64,000 nucleotides of DNA from positions 16,022 to 80,021 of the forward strand of contig JBHORC010000027.1 of the NCBI GenBank assembly GCA_042408445.1, read 5' to 3'. Positions 8,601-17,572 of the stretch are shown piece after piece (the first letter of the stretch is position 1; each line of letters begins with the position of its first letter). The notes beneath the pieces were generated by a model. It ran no database searches and had not been told where the DNA came from. It saw only the letters and a list, made by a program, of their open reading frames with translations. Origin of the DNA: CF-46 sp042408445. Lineage in GTDB: Bacteria; Chloroflexota; Limnocylindria; Limnocylindrales; CSP1-4. The translations under genes were made by a program, and so were the position numbers.

Positions 8601-9155
8601 CTAGAGCGGTCGACCCTCGGCGGGGTCGTCCTTGGCGCTCATCTCGGCGGCGTCGTCGGCACCCGCGAGCGGCGGCGTCATGTACTCGCTCGGTCCGCCT
8701 GCCGAGCCGCCCCCGCCATTGCCCGAGCCGGCGTCGCTCGTCCCGTCGCCGGCTGCACCGTCCGCCTTGCTCCGGAGATCCGCGGCGAGGGTTCGCGACC
8801 GCTCGGCGAGCCGGACGCTCGCATCCGCGGTCGCGTCCGCGGCCCGATGGGCGAGCGGGCCGGCGCGATCCGCGGCAACCGCCGCGAGCTCCGCGGCCTT
8901 GGCGCCGATCTGCCGAACGACGGGCGCCGCCTGGACGGCGATCGTGTCGATCATCGACTGCAGCTGGCCGAGCATCCGCTCTGCCGTCGCGCGGGTGTCA
9001 CTTCCGCCGGCGGCCTGCTCCTCGCCCGTCCAGCCGAACGACTCGTCGCCACCGGTCGGCGGGGTCGTGCCGCTGCTCGACCCGCTGGCATCCGTGGACC
9101 CGCTCCCCGTCGCGCCGGACATTCCGTTGGTTCCCGTCTGATCTGAATCCGTCAT
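8601..9155 (-). CDS. Hypothetical protein, low-complexity with helical core
   Basis: A 184-residue protein I do not recognise. Residues 1-50 are Ser/Gly/Thr-rich. Residues 55-130 form an alanine-rich amphipathic helical stretch (MLGQLQSMIDTIAVQAAPVV and following), and the tail is Gly/Ser-rich ending near PAEGRPL. The helical part recalls small phasin-like or cell-envelope coiled proteins, but nothing supports a specific function. The ATG at 9155 is preceded by GGGAGGA, a good ribosome-binding site. It lies between priA and def with short gaps of about 130 and 70 nt. Confidence 0.6.
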   Translation of the reverse strand: MTDSDQTGTNGMSGATGSGSTDASGSSSGTTPPTGGDESFGWTGEEQAAGGSDTRATAERMLGQLQSMIDTIAVQAAPVVRQIGAKAAELAAVAADRAGPLAHRAADATADASVRLAERSRTLAADLRSKADGAAGDGTSDAGSGNGGGGSAGGPSEYMTPPLAGADDAAEMSAKDDPAEGRPL

Positions 9156-9288
9156 CTCGCGTCCTCCCGCTGTGCGGCTCATTGTCGCCCGGATCGCCGT
9201 CACCCGCACCGACGTTCGGCACGAGCTGGGGCGGCGCCGGACGCGACACCGAGGGGCCGCCTCTCGTCGCGGCCCGCTCGCGCCGACC

Positions 9289-11802
9289 TCACAGGAGGCT
9301 GTCGGGATCCACGTCCACGGACCACGGCCGGTCCACGCCAGCGTCGAGCATCCGGCGCGGGTCGGGCCCGCGAAGGACGACGTTCCAGCGCCACCGATCT
9401 GCCCGCCGCGCGATGTATGCCGGGGCCGGGCCGAGGACCGAGACTCCGGCGCCCTCGACCAGCGCCCGCTCTCGAAGGCGATCGGCCATCGCGCCGGCCG
9501 CCTGCTCCGCGGCTTCCCGGTCGGCCAGCCCGACCGTGAGCTTGACGAGCGCGCCGAACGGCGGCGACCCGAAGCGGCGGCGCAGCTCCAGCTCCGAGTC
9601 GTAGAACCTCGCTGCGTCGTCCGTGGCCACGGCCTGAATCGCGGGATGATCGGGCTGGTACGACTGGATGATCGCCCGGCCGGGTCGGTCGCCACGGCCC
9701 GCCCGCCCCGCGGCCTGGGCGAGGAGCTGATACGTGCGCTCGGCGGCCCGCTCGTCCGGAAGGTTGAGCGCGACATCGGCCGAGACGACCCCGACGAGCG
9801 TCACGCCGGGGATGTCGAGGCCCTTCGTCACGAGGCTCGTCCCGACCAGCACGTCGACGCTCCCGGAGGCGAACGAATCGACGACCCGCTCCGCGGCCCC
9901 GCGATGCTCGACGACGTCCCGGTCGAGCCGGGCGACGCGCAGCGCGGGGAATCGACGGCGGACCTCCTCCTCGATCCGCTGCGTCCCCCCGCCGAGGTAC
10001 CGGATCCTCGGCGACCCGCAGTTCGGACAGCGCGTCGCGATGGGCGTCGCGCGGCCGCAGTGATGGCAACGCAGCGTCGTTCCCGCCTGGTGATAGACGA
10101 GCGGCCGCTCGCACTCCGGACACGTCTGGACGTGGCCGCAGTCGCGACAGAGCACGACCGACGCGCTGCCCCGACGGTTGATCGTCAGGATCGCCTGCTC
10201 ACCGGCCGCGACGTCGAGCCCGGCAAGCGCATCGACGAGGACCCCGCTGAGCAGGCCGCGGTTGCCGGTCTTCAGCTCCTCGCGGAGGTCGACGACTTCG
10301 ATCACGGGCCGAGTCCCGGTCGGCCGCGTCGGCAACACGATCCGCTCGTAGCGACCGTCCCGCGCGCGCCCCATCGACTCGACGGACGGTGTCGCGCTGC
10401 CGAGGACGATCGCCGCGCCGGCAAGCTCCGCGAGCCGGATCGCGGCGTCGCGCGCCTGGACGCGCGGCGTCCGATCGCTCTTGTACGCCGCGTCGTGCTC
10501 CTCGTCGACGACGATCACGCCGACATCCTCGAGTGGCGCGAGGACCGCGACCCGCGTCCCGACGACGATGTCGACGTCGCCGGATCGGATCCGGCGCCAC
10601 TCGTCGGATCGCTCGCCTTCGGAGAGGCCGGAATGGACGAGCGCCACCCGCGCCGAGAGATCGGCCCGGAGCCGGTCGACGAGCGGCATCGCGAGGGCGA
10701 TCTCGGGGACGAGCACGAGCGCCGGCCGGCCCCGCTCGAGCGAGGCGATGATCGCCTCGACGTAGATCGCCGTCTTGCCGCCGCCGGTCACGCCATCGAG
10801 CAGGATCGGTCGCGGATCCCCCGCCGCGACTGCCGCTGATGCCGCGGCGACGGCGCGCGATTGTGGGTCGGTCAGGGGCGCGCCGGGCGGCCGCCCGCCG
10901 CGGAGACCCGGCGGCCGCGCATCGAGCGGTCGACGTGGCCGTTCCCGGATCTCGATCTCCAGGAGACCGCGACGGGCGAGGGACGCAAGCGTCGCGCTGC
11001 CGTGTCGCTCGACGAGCGGGGCTCCACGGACCAGGCCCGCGGCAGCCGGACCCTCCGCCGCAGCGGCGTCCTGCAGCTCCGCGAGGACGGCGAGCTGTCG
11101 GGGCCCGAGCCGACGCTGGCCGGGCTCCGCGCCGTTCCCAGCCCGCGCGCCAGCCGGCGTGAGCCGGATCCAGCGCTCGTAGCGGGGCCCGACGCCCGCA
11201 CCGAGCAGCGTCCAGTCGAGCGTCGCGCGACCGTCCGCCGCGAGGGCGCGAAGGCGACGGAGCAGTCCGCCGCGGCCCTCCGCGGACACGAGATCGCGCA
11301 CCGGACGCGGGCCGCGGTCGAGCTGATCCAGCAGGTCCTGATCCTGCGGGTGCATCGAGGCCGGACTGGCCTCTGCGTCGCCGGTCGCCGTCCGCTCGGC
11401 GACGAGCTCCAGCCGTTCGAGGAAGCCCGGCGGCAGCATCGCCCGGATCACGAGCGCCGGCGGCGCCAAATAGTGATCCGCGATCCACGCGGCCAGCCGG
11501 AGCGTCAATGCCGGCAGCAGCGGGCCGTCGGAGCGGACGCGCGAGAGGATCGGCTTGGCCGCGACGCCCTCCGGCGCCTCGGCATCGCCGAGCACCACGG
11601 CAAGCGCCTGGCGTCGGCCGAAGTCGACGAGGACCGCCTCGCCGGGATCCAGCTCGCCGATCTCGGCCGGGACGGCGTAGGTGTAGGTCCGGCCACCGGC
11701 GCCGCCCGCGGAATCGATCGCGACCGTCACGAAGCGATCGGACCCGAGCGGCTCGGCGTCCGAGGGCCCCGGCAGCAACGACGGCGCGACCGTCGCGTCC
11801 AT
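9289..11802 (-). CDS. priA: Primosomal replication restart helicase PriA
   Basis: PriA reloads the replicative helicase at repaired forks. The 837-residue protein has an N-terminal DNA-binding domain and Walker A GVTGGGKTAIY (the usual serine before GKT is Gly). The DEEH box VVDEEHDAAYKSD, GSATPSVES, two zinc-binding Cys clusters (CRDCGHVQTCPEC, CHHCGR, CPNCG) and the C-terminal helicase motifs QAAGRAGRGDRPG follow. It starts 3 nt after the gmk stop and belongs to the ileS-lspA-rluD-gmk-priA run. Confidence 0.96.
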   Translation of the reverse strand: MDATVAPSLLPGPSDAEPLGSDRFVTVAIDSAGGAGGRTYTYAVPAEIGELDPGEAVLVDFGRRQALAVVLGDAEAPEGVAAKPILSRVRSDGPLLPALTLRLAAWIADHYLAPPALVIRAMLPPGFLERLELVAERTATGDAEASPASMHPQDQDLLDQLDRGPRPVRDLVSAEGRGGLLRRLRALAADGRATLDWTLLGAGVGPRYERWIRLTPAGARAGNGAEPGQRRLGPRQLAVLAELQDAAAAEGPAAAGLVRGAPLVERHGSATLASLARRGLLEIEIRERPRRPLDARPPGLRGGRPPGAPLTDPQSRAVAAASAAVAAGDPRPILLDGVTGGGKTAIYVEAIIASLERGRPALVLVPEIALAMPLVDRLRADLSARVALVHSGLSEGERSDEWRRIRSGDVDIVVGTRVAVLAPLEDVGVIVVDEEHDAAYKSDRTPRVQARDAAIRLAELAGAAIVLGSATPSVESMGRARDGRYERIVLPTRPTGTRPVIEVVDLREELKTGNRGLLSGVLVDALAGLDVAAGEQAILTINRRGSASVVLCRDCGHVQTCPECERPLVYHQAGTTLRCHHCGRATPIATRCPNCGSPRIRYLGGGTQRIEEEVRRRFPALRVARLDRDVVEHRGAAERVVDSFASGSVDVLVGTSLVTKGLDIPGVTLVGVVSADVALNLPDERAAERTYQLLAQAAGRAGRGDRPGRAIIQSYQPDHPAIQAVATDDAARFYDSELELRRRFGSPPFGALVKLTVGLADREAAEQAAGAMADRLRERALVEGAGVSVLGPAPAYIARRADRWRWNVVLRGPDPRRMLDAGVDRPWSVDVDPDSLL

Positions 11803-11805
11803 CCG

Positions 11806-12528
11806 CTACACGCGGACCCTGCGTCGCGGATGCCGCCGGTGCTCCTCGGCGATGATCGCCTCGATCGCCTCGGCGGTCCGCTCGACCTGGCCCGTCTCGT
11901 TCGTGACGACGTGGTCGTAGTCGCCCTGGCGGGCGATCTCGAGGGCCGCGTTCCGCTGGCGGAGCTCGAGCTCATCGGCCGTCTCGGTCGCCCGGCTGCG
12001 GAGCCGCTGGAAGAGCGTCTCCAGGGTGGGCGGCGTCACGAAGATCAGGAGCGCCTGCGTGACCTGCTCCTTGACGATCTGCGCACCCTGCACATCGATC
12101 TTCAGGATCGCGTCCTTGCCGACCGCGAGCGCGGCGCGGACCTGGTCCCGCGGCGAGCCGTACCAGTTGCCGTGGACCTCATTGGCCTCGAGGAACCCAC
12201 GGGCGTCGCGAATGCGCAGGAACTCGTCCCGACTGACGAAGTGGTAGTCGACGCCATCGACCTCGCCCGGTCGGCGCTCGCGCGTGGTCACCGTGACGAC
12301 ATAGTGGCGCTTGTGCTCCCGACCCTCGGCCCGCTCCCGGCGACGCAGCGCGTCGATGATCGTGTCCTTCCCGACGCCGGACGGTCCGGAGATGATCGCG
12401 AGGAGCGCGCCGGGCGCGCCGTCGATCGTGTAGTCGGGCCGGCCCGGGTCGTCCGAGACGTGACCGGCGGCGGCGGGCAGAGCGCCCGTGAGGTCGGGCG
12501 GCAGCGCAGCGTCCGACCCGTTGCTCAT
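11806..12528 (-). CDS. gmk: Guanylate kinase
   Basis: Gmk converts GMP to GDP. The 240-residue sequence has a P-loop, SGPSGVGKDT, the GMP-binding segment (VTTRERRPGEVDGVDYHFVS) and the lid arginines. An N-terminal extension of about 40 residues (Ala/Pro/Asp rich) precedes the P-loop, so a later start cannot be excluded. The ATG at 12528 overlaps the rluD stop (ATGA), which supports the longer form. Unusually, K is followed by DT rather than the usual ST/TT at the P-loop end. Confidence 0.94.
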   Translation of the reverse strand: MSNGSDAALPPDLTGALPAAAGHVSDDPGRPDYTIDGAPGALLAIISGPSGVGKDTIIDALRRRERAEGREHKRHYVVTVTTRERRPGEVDGVDYHFVSRDEFLRIRDARGFLEANEVHGNWYGSPRDQVRAALAVGKDAILKIDVQGAQIVKEQVTQALLIFVTPPTLETLFQRLRSRATETADELELRQRNAALEIARQGDYDHVVTNETGQVERTAEAIEAIIAEEHRRHPRRRVRV

Positions 12529-13511
12529 CGTCGTCCGTCCGGGCCCGCGAGATCGCTCCGCTCGGACCGGAGCCCGTTCAGCACCCGCTCCAGCTCGTCG
12601 GGGAGCGGCGCCTCCGCCCGGATCAGGCTGCCGTCGCTCGGCGAGGTCAGCTGGAGGCGCCAGGCGTGGAGGAACAGGCGGTCGAGCGTTGCCCCGTCCC
12701 GGCCCGGTCGCGGGCCCCGCCGCGACGTCCCCGTTCCGTACACGGGATCGCCGGCGACCGGGTGCCCGATGGCGTCGAGATGGACGCGGATCTGGTGGGT
12801 CCGGCCGGTGACGAGATCCAGCTCGAGCAGCGTCCAGTCGGCGAACCGCTCGCGAACCCGGTAGCCAGTCGTCGAGGGTCGGCCGTCCGGGACGACGGCC
12901 ATGCGGGTCCGGTGCTTCGGGTCGCGGCCAATCGGTGCCTCGATCCGGCCGACCTCAGCGGAGACCTCGCCCTGGACGAGGGCGAGATACGTCTTCTTGA
13001 CCCGCCGCGCCTTCAGCTGGGCCATCAGCGAGTGCTGCGCGGCATCGGTCCGGGCGACCATCAGGAGGCCGCTCGTGTCGCGGTCCAGGCGATGGACGAT
13101 GCCCGGCCGCATCACGCCGGCGATGCCGCCGAACGCATCGGCGCCGCCGTGCGCGAGGAGCGCGTTGACGAGCGTGTCGCCGGTGTGACCCGGCGCGGGA
13201 TGGACGACGAGCCCCGCCGGCTTGTCGATGATCAGGAGATCCGCGTCCTCGTGGACGACCCGGACCGGGATGTCCGGTGCCGGGGCGAGGTCGAGCTTTG
13301 CGGGCTCCGGGACGACGAGCCGGAGCGCGGCGCCTGGTCCGACGACCGCGTTCGCCTTCAGCGGCAGCCCGTCCGCCGTGAGGTTCCCGGCGGAGATCAG
13401 CTTCTGAACGTGGCTCCGGGAGAGGCCGGTGACGTCGGCGACGTATCGATCGACCCGCTGCAGAGGCGCCCCGGCCGGGACCTCGAGCGTGTGGACGCCC
13501 GGTCCCGTCAC
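12525..13511 (-). CDS. rluD: RluD-family 23S rRNA pseudouridine synthase
   Basis: The 328-residue protein carries an N-terminal S4 RNA-binding domain (RVDRYVADVTGLSRSHVQKL) and the RluA/RluD catalytic domain with HRLDRDTSGLL, where the Asp is the nucleophile. GRTHQIRVHL follows near residue 240. It modifies uridines in 23S rRNA. Family membership is certain; the exact target uridine is inferred from position beside lspA, the usual context of rluD-type genes. It overlaps both neighbours by 4 bp (GTGA with lspA, ATGA with gmk). Confidence 0.92.
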   Translation of the reverse strand: MTGPGVHTLEVPAGAPLQRVDRYVADVTGLSRSHVQKLISAGNLTADGLPLKANAVVGPGAALRLVVPEPAKLDLAPAPDIPVRVVHEDADLLIIDKPAGLVVHPAPGHTGDTLVNALLAHGGADAFGGIAGVMRPGIVHRLDRDTSGLLMVARTDAAQHSLMAQLKARRVKKTYLALVQGEVSAEVGRIEAPIGRDPKHRTRMAVVPDGRPSTTGYRVRERFADWTLLELDLVTGRTHQIRVHLDAIGHPVAGDPVYGTGTSRRGPRPGRDGATLDRLFLHAWRLQLTSPSDGSLIRAEAPLPDELERVLNGLRSERSDLAGPDGRR

Positions 13512-14029
13512 GCAGGATCCTCGCCGGAGTCCGCTACGGGCGGGCGCGTCGGAGACGTCTCGAGGAGCCGCGGCCAGACCGCGGCGAGCAGGAGCAGGAG
13601 GATCGCGAGGCTGATCGCGGAGTCGGCGACATTGAACGTGTAGAAGCGGGTCGTGCCGATCCCGGCGTCGACGAAGTCGACCACGAAGCCGAGGCGGAGC
13701 CGGTCGAGCATGTTGCCGATCGCGCCGCCGAGCAGGAGCCCGAGCGTCACCGTGAGATACGGCGACGCGGCCGCCCGCGCGTGGTAGCCGACGATCAGCC
13801 CGATCACGACCAGGGACACGACGCCGAACATCGCCGCGTTGTCCTTGAAGAGCCCGAAGAGTGCACCCGTGTTCTGGCCGTACACGATCCGGACGAGATC
13901 GCCGATGAGCGGCGTCGACTGCCCCGGCGCGAGCGACGAGACGACGGCCGATTTCGCGATCTGGTCGACGACGACGATCGCGAGGGCGAGACCGATGAAC
14001 GTCGCCCAGCGGCGAGCCTGAATGGTCAC
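13508..14029 (-). CDS. lspA: Lipoprotein signal peptidase (signal peptidase II)
   Basis: LspA cleaves the signal peptide of prolipoproteins in the cytoplasmic membrane. The 173-residue protein has four predicted membrane segments, the QNTGALFG motif, GNMLDRLRLGFVVDFVD (first catalytic Asp) and FNVADSAI (second catalytic Asp). The GTG start at 14029 overlaps the ileS stop (GTGA). The ileS-lspA-rluD order is widely conserved. A likely client, the lipoprotein at 36327-36731, is in this window. Confidence 0.96.
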   Translation of the reverse strand: MTIQARRWATFIGLALAIVVVDQIAKSAVVSSLAPGQSTPLIGDLVRIVYGQNTGALFGLFKDNAAMFGVVSLVVIGLIVGYHARAAASPYLTVTLGLLLGGAIGNMLDRLRLGFVVDFVDAGIGTTRFYTFNVADSAISLAILLLLLAAVWPRLLETSPTRPPVADSGEDPA

Positions 14030-17000
14030 GGAACGTCGATCCGCTGAAGCCAGATCTCGACGGGATCGCCGGACAGTGTGACGCGCGCGGTGTGGTCGAT
14101 CCCGGCCGGTGGCCGGCTGCGATGGACGTGGTTCGCGAGCGTCTCCTCGGCGACGGTGTCGAGGTGACCGGCGACCTCGTCCCGGAGGCCCTCCACCCAG
14201 AGATCGATCCGGTCGTCCAGCGCGAGACCCGCGTCCTTCCGCAAGTCCTGGACGGCTCGCTGCAGCTCGCGGGCGTCGCCCTCGGCCCGGAGCTCGTCGG
14301 TGAGCTCGGTGTCGATCACGACGACGAGACCCTCGTCATGGGCAACCGCCGTTCCGGGTCGCGGCGTCGCGAGGATCTCGACCTCATCGGCTTCGAGCGT
14401 GACGCCGCCGAGCGTCACGGAGCCGTCGGGGTGGTACTCGACCGCGTTCTCCCGGGCGGCGGCCATGATCGCCGGGATCGCCGGCCCGTGCTTGCGGCCG
14501 ATCTTCGGGAGGAGCGGCTTGACCCGCTTCTCGACCAGCGCGGACTCGTCGCTGATCAGCTCCACGAGACGGACGTTCACCTCGTCGCGGATCAGGGCGA
14601 TCAGGGCGTCGCGATCCGGCAGCTCACCGCCGGGCAGGGCGAGCCAGAGCCGGGCGAGCGCCTGCCGCGTCCGGAGCCCGGCGGAGCCGCGGAGGGTCCG
14701 GGCGAGCTCGACCGCGGACCGGGCGATCGCCATCGCCCGCTCGAGCGACTCGTCGCGATTGGCGGCGAGCTCGTCTGCGGGCCACGCGGTCAGGTGGACG
14801 GAGTCCGGACCGTCCGCCGCGACACCTTCGGCCGCGACCGCGCCCTCGTCCCCGGCTGCGGCGTCCCGGGCCGCCTCCCCCACCGTTGCGAGGTTTCCGT
14901 AGATCGCGTCCGTCAGGAACGGCAGGATCGGCGCCGCGAACCGCGTGAGCGCGACGAGCACCTCGTGAAGCGTCGCGAAGGCCGCGTCGCGGTCCGCCGC
15001 ATCGTCGTTCCGCGAGAACCGCTTGCGCGACAGCCGCAGGTACCACGTCGAAAGGTCGTCGATGAAGGTCGAGATCGCCCGGCTCGCGCCGACCGCGTCG
15101 GTGTCCGCCAGGCGCTCGCCCACGGTCGCGGCCGTTGCCGCCGCCCGCGACCGGATCCAGCGATCCAGCACGGCCCCGCTGACATTGCGCGTCCCGCCCG
15201 CAGCGCCACCGCCCGGCGTCCAGCCGGCGAGCCGGGCATAGGTGACGAAGAAGGCATACACGTTCCAGAGGACGAGCAGCTCGCGGCGCGCCTCGTCCGC
15301 CGCGTGCCAGCCGAAGTTGATGTTCTCCTCCGGTCGAGCCTTCGCGAATAGCCAGCGCATGACATCGACGCCCATCCGCTCCGCGGCCTCGTCGAAGTCG
15401 ATCGCGTTGCCCCAGCTCTTGTGCATCGGCCGGCCGTCCTCGCCGAAGACGAGGGCGTAGCCGAAGATCGTCTTGAACGGCGGCTCGCGGCGAAGGACCG
15501 TCGACATCGCGAGCATCGAGTAGAACCAGTTGCGGAACTGGCCCGGGAAGCTCTCGGTGATGAAGTCGGCCGGGAACCACTTCGCCCAGTACTCTGGCTC
15601 CTCGCGGTAGTGGAGCGTCGAGAAGGGCACGATCCCGGCGTCGAGCCAGGGATTGCCGACGTCCTTGATCCGCTCCACCGGCTGGCCGCACGAAGGACAG
15701 GCAATCGTCACCTCATCCACGAACGGACGGTGGGGCGTGTGGCCCTCGAAGCGCTCCCAGCCGGCGACAGCCCGCTCCTTCAGCTCGTTGCGGCCACCGA
15801 CGACCTCGAACGTCCCGCACGCCCGGCAGTCGTAGATCGGCAGCGCCAGGCCCCAGTAGCGCTTCTTGCTGATCATCCAGTCGTTCATGTTCAGGAGCCA
15901 GTCGAGCTCCCGGTCATGGCCGAAGCCCGGGATCCACCGGATCTGGTCGACGACCTCCATGATCTGGTAGCGGAGGCTGGCATCGACCTCCTGCGGCGTG
16001 AGCTCCGAGCGCGGCCGCTCGTACACCGGGCCCATGCTGATGTACCACTCGTCGACGAGGCGGAAGACGAGCGGCGTGCCGCAGCGCCAGCAGTGCGGGT
16101 AGCGGTGCTGGTACGCCTCCACTCGGTAGAAGCGGGCCTCGCGCTTCAGGTGCTCGACGATCGGATCCGTCACGTCGCGGACGTCGCGGCCGCTGAGCGA
16201 TCCGAAGCCGTCGATCACGATCCCGTTGTCGTCGAGCGGAGCGATCATTGGCAGGCCGAGCGCCTTGCCGAGCTGGTGGTCCTCCGCGCCGCAGCCCGGG
16301 GCGATGTGGACGATGCCGGTCCCCTCGTCCTCGCCGACCTCGTTCCAGGCGACGACGCGATGCTCGTACGGAGCATCGGCAGCAATCGGTGACGCGCCCG
16401 CGGCGAAAGCCTTCCGGACGGCCGCGAGGTCGTCGAACGGACCCTCGTAGCGCCAGCCGACGAGATCCGACCCCGGCCGCTCCTCGAGCACCTCGAAGGG
16501 ACCCTCGAGCGCCTGCCGGACCGTGCCCTTGCCGAGCCAGTGGACCGCGTCTCCCTGGCGAACCTTCACGTACCGCAGGTCCGGGCCGACCGCCGCGGCC
16601 ACGTTCGAGGTGAGCGTCCACGGCGTCGTCGTCCAGACGAGCAGGTCCTCCCCCGGCCGATCGACGAGCGGGAACCGGACGGTCAGCCCCGGATCCTCGC
16701 GGTCCGCGTAGCCCTCGTTCATCTCCATCTGCGAGATGCCGGTCCCGCAGCGCGCGCACCACGGCATCGTGTCGTGGCCCTTGTAGAGCCAGCCGCGGCG
16801 GTGGACCTCCTTCAGGAAGCCCCAGATCAGGTCGTTGTTCTCGTTGCTGAAGGTGAAATAGCTGCCGCCGACCTCGGGCATCCCGAGGCGGCCGACGAGC
16901 ATCTCGACCGTGTCCGTTACGGGACCGTCCGTGCCCTCGATCGTGACCGTCTCGGACGGGTCCGCGGCGAGCAGGTCGCGCAGCCGGCGCAGCTCGTCGG

Positions 17001-17439
17001 GATCGTTCCAGTCCATCCACATCCCGAGGCGGATGCTCTGCTCGGTCTGGCGCGCGGCGTACGTCAGGACGCGCTGCTTGCAGAGCGAGACGAACTCGGC
17101 GATGCCGTAGTCCTCGATGTCGCGCTTGCTCGTGAACCCGAGGTCGCGCTCGACGTTCACCTCGACCCAGAGCCCCTGGCAGTCGAAGCCGTTCTGGAAC
17201 CGCTGATCCTCGCCCAGCATCGCGTGGAACCGCTGATAGAGGTCCTTGTACATCCGGCCCCAGGCGTGGTGGACGCCCATCGGGTTGTTGGCCGTGATCG
17301 GACCGTCCAGGAAGCTCCAACGGGGGCCACCGGCGTTCTTCGCACGAAGCCGCTGGAAGGTCCGCCGTGCGCTCCACTCGGCGAGGATCTCGTGCTCTTG
17401 GGCGACGAGATCGGGCTTCGCGCTGACGGGTCGGAACAT
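14026..17439 (-). CDS. ileS: Isoleucyl-tRNA synthetase, divergent class I type with altered HIGH and KMSKS motifs
   Basis: This 1137-residue class I synthetase of the IleRS/ValRS group has a Rossmann fold, an editing domain, and zinc-like Cys pairs (CARC, CWRC, CRAC, CPSC). A C-terminal anticodon-binding region follows (WYLRLSRKRF, then LDDRIDLWVEG). The canonical motifs are unusual. The HIGH position reads VHHAWGR (residues 56-62) in the context NNPMGVHHAWG, and the KMSKS position reads MHKSWGN. The start MFRPVSAKP (17439) is chosen over an upstream extension of 27 Arg/Pro-rich residues. It heads the operon with lspA, rluD, gmk and priA. IleRS is the best call from context and length, but a specialised paralogue is possible. 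Confidence 0.85.
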   Translation of the reverse strand: MFRPVSAKPDLVAQEHEILAEWSARRTFQRLRAKNAGGPRWSFLDGPITANNPMGVHHAWGRMYKDLYQRFHAMLGEDQRFQNGFDCQGLWVEVNVERDLGFTSKRDIEDYGIAEFVSLCKQRVLTYAARQTEQSIRLGMWMDWNDPDELRRLRDLLAADPSETVTIEGTDGPVTDTVEMLVGRLGMPEVGGSYFTFSNENNDLIWGFLKEVHRRGWLYKGHDTMPWCARCGTGISQMEMNEGYADREDPGLTVRFPLVDRPGEDLLVWTTTPWTLTSNVAAAVGPDLRYVKVRQGDAVHWLGKGTVRQALEGPFEVLEERPGSDLVGWRYEGPFDDLAAVRKAFAAGASPIAADAPYEHRVVAWNEVGEDEGTGIVHIAPGCGAEDHQLGKALGLPMIAPLDDNGIVIDGFGSLSGRDVRDVTDPIVEHLKREARFYRVEAYQHRYPHCWRCGTPLVFRLVDEWYISMGPVYERPRSELTPQEVDASLRYQIMEVVDQIRWIPGFGHDRELDWLLNMNDWMISKKRYWGLALPIYDCRACGTFEVVGGRNELKERAVAGWERFEGHTPHRPFVDEVTIACPSCGQPVERIKDVGNPWLDAGIVPFSTLHYREEPEYWAKWFPADFITESFPGQFRNWFYSMLAMSTVLRREPPFKTIFGYALVFGEDGRPMHKSWGNAIDFDEAAERMGVDVMRWLFAKARPEENINFGWHAADEARRELLVLWNVYAFFVTYARLAGWTPGGGAAGGTRNVSGAVLDRWIRSRAAATAATVGERLADTDAVGASRAISTFIDDLSTWYLRLSRKRFSRNDDAADRDAAFATLHEVLVALTRFAAPILPFLTDAIYGNLATVGEAARDAAAGDEGAVAAEGVAADGPDSVHLTAWPADELAANRDESLERAMAIARSAVELARTLRGSAGLRTRQALARLWLALPGGELPDRDALIALIRDEVNVRLVELISDESALVEKRVKPLLPKIGRKHGPAIPAIMAAARENAVEYHPDGSVTLGGVTLEADEVEILATPRPGTAVAHDEGLVVVIDTELTDELRAEGDARELQRAVQDLRKDAGLALDDRIDLWVEGLRDEVAGHLDTVAEETLANHVHRSRPPAGIDHTARVTLSGDPVEIWLQRIDVP

Positions 17440-17559
17440 CGGACCTCGGTGGCATCCCGGGCGGGACGGGGTGGGACGCCGGCGGGGCGCCTGGCAGGCC
17501 GAGCGCGAGCTCGTCTCCACGCTCCGACGAACCCCGACGCCGCTGGCCGGGTGTCCGAG

Positions 17560-17565
17560 TATCCT
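17560..17565 (+). promoter_or_regulatory. -10 element upstream of the LCP gene (possible leaderless start)
   Basis: TATCCT at 17560-17565 ends 7 nt before the ATG at 17573, so the predicted transcription start coincides with the A of the start codon. No Shine-Dalgarno is present. Confidence 0.45.
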
Positions 17566-17572
17566 ACCCGCG

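Noticed and set aside
17440..17520. 27-residue N-terminal extension of ileS
   Set aside because: Arg/Pro-rich, not conserved in the family. The ATG at 17439 directly precedes the synthetase fold.
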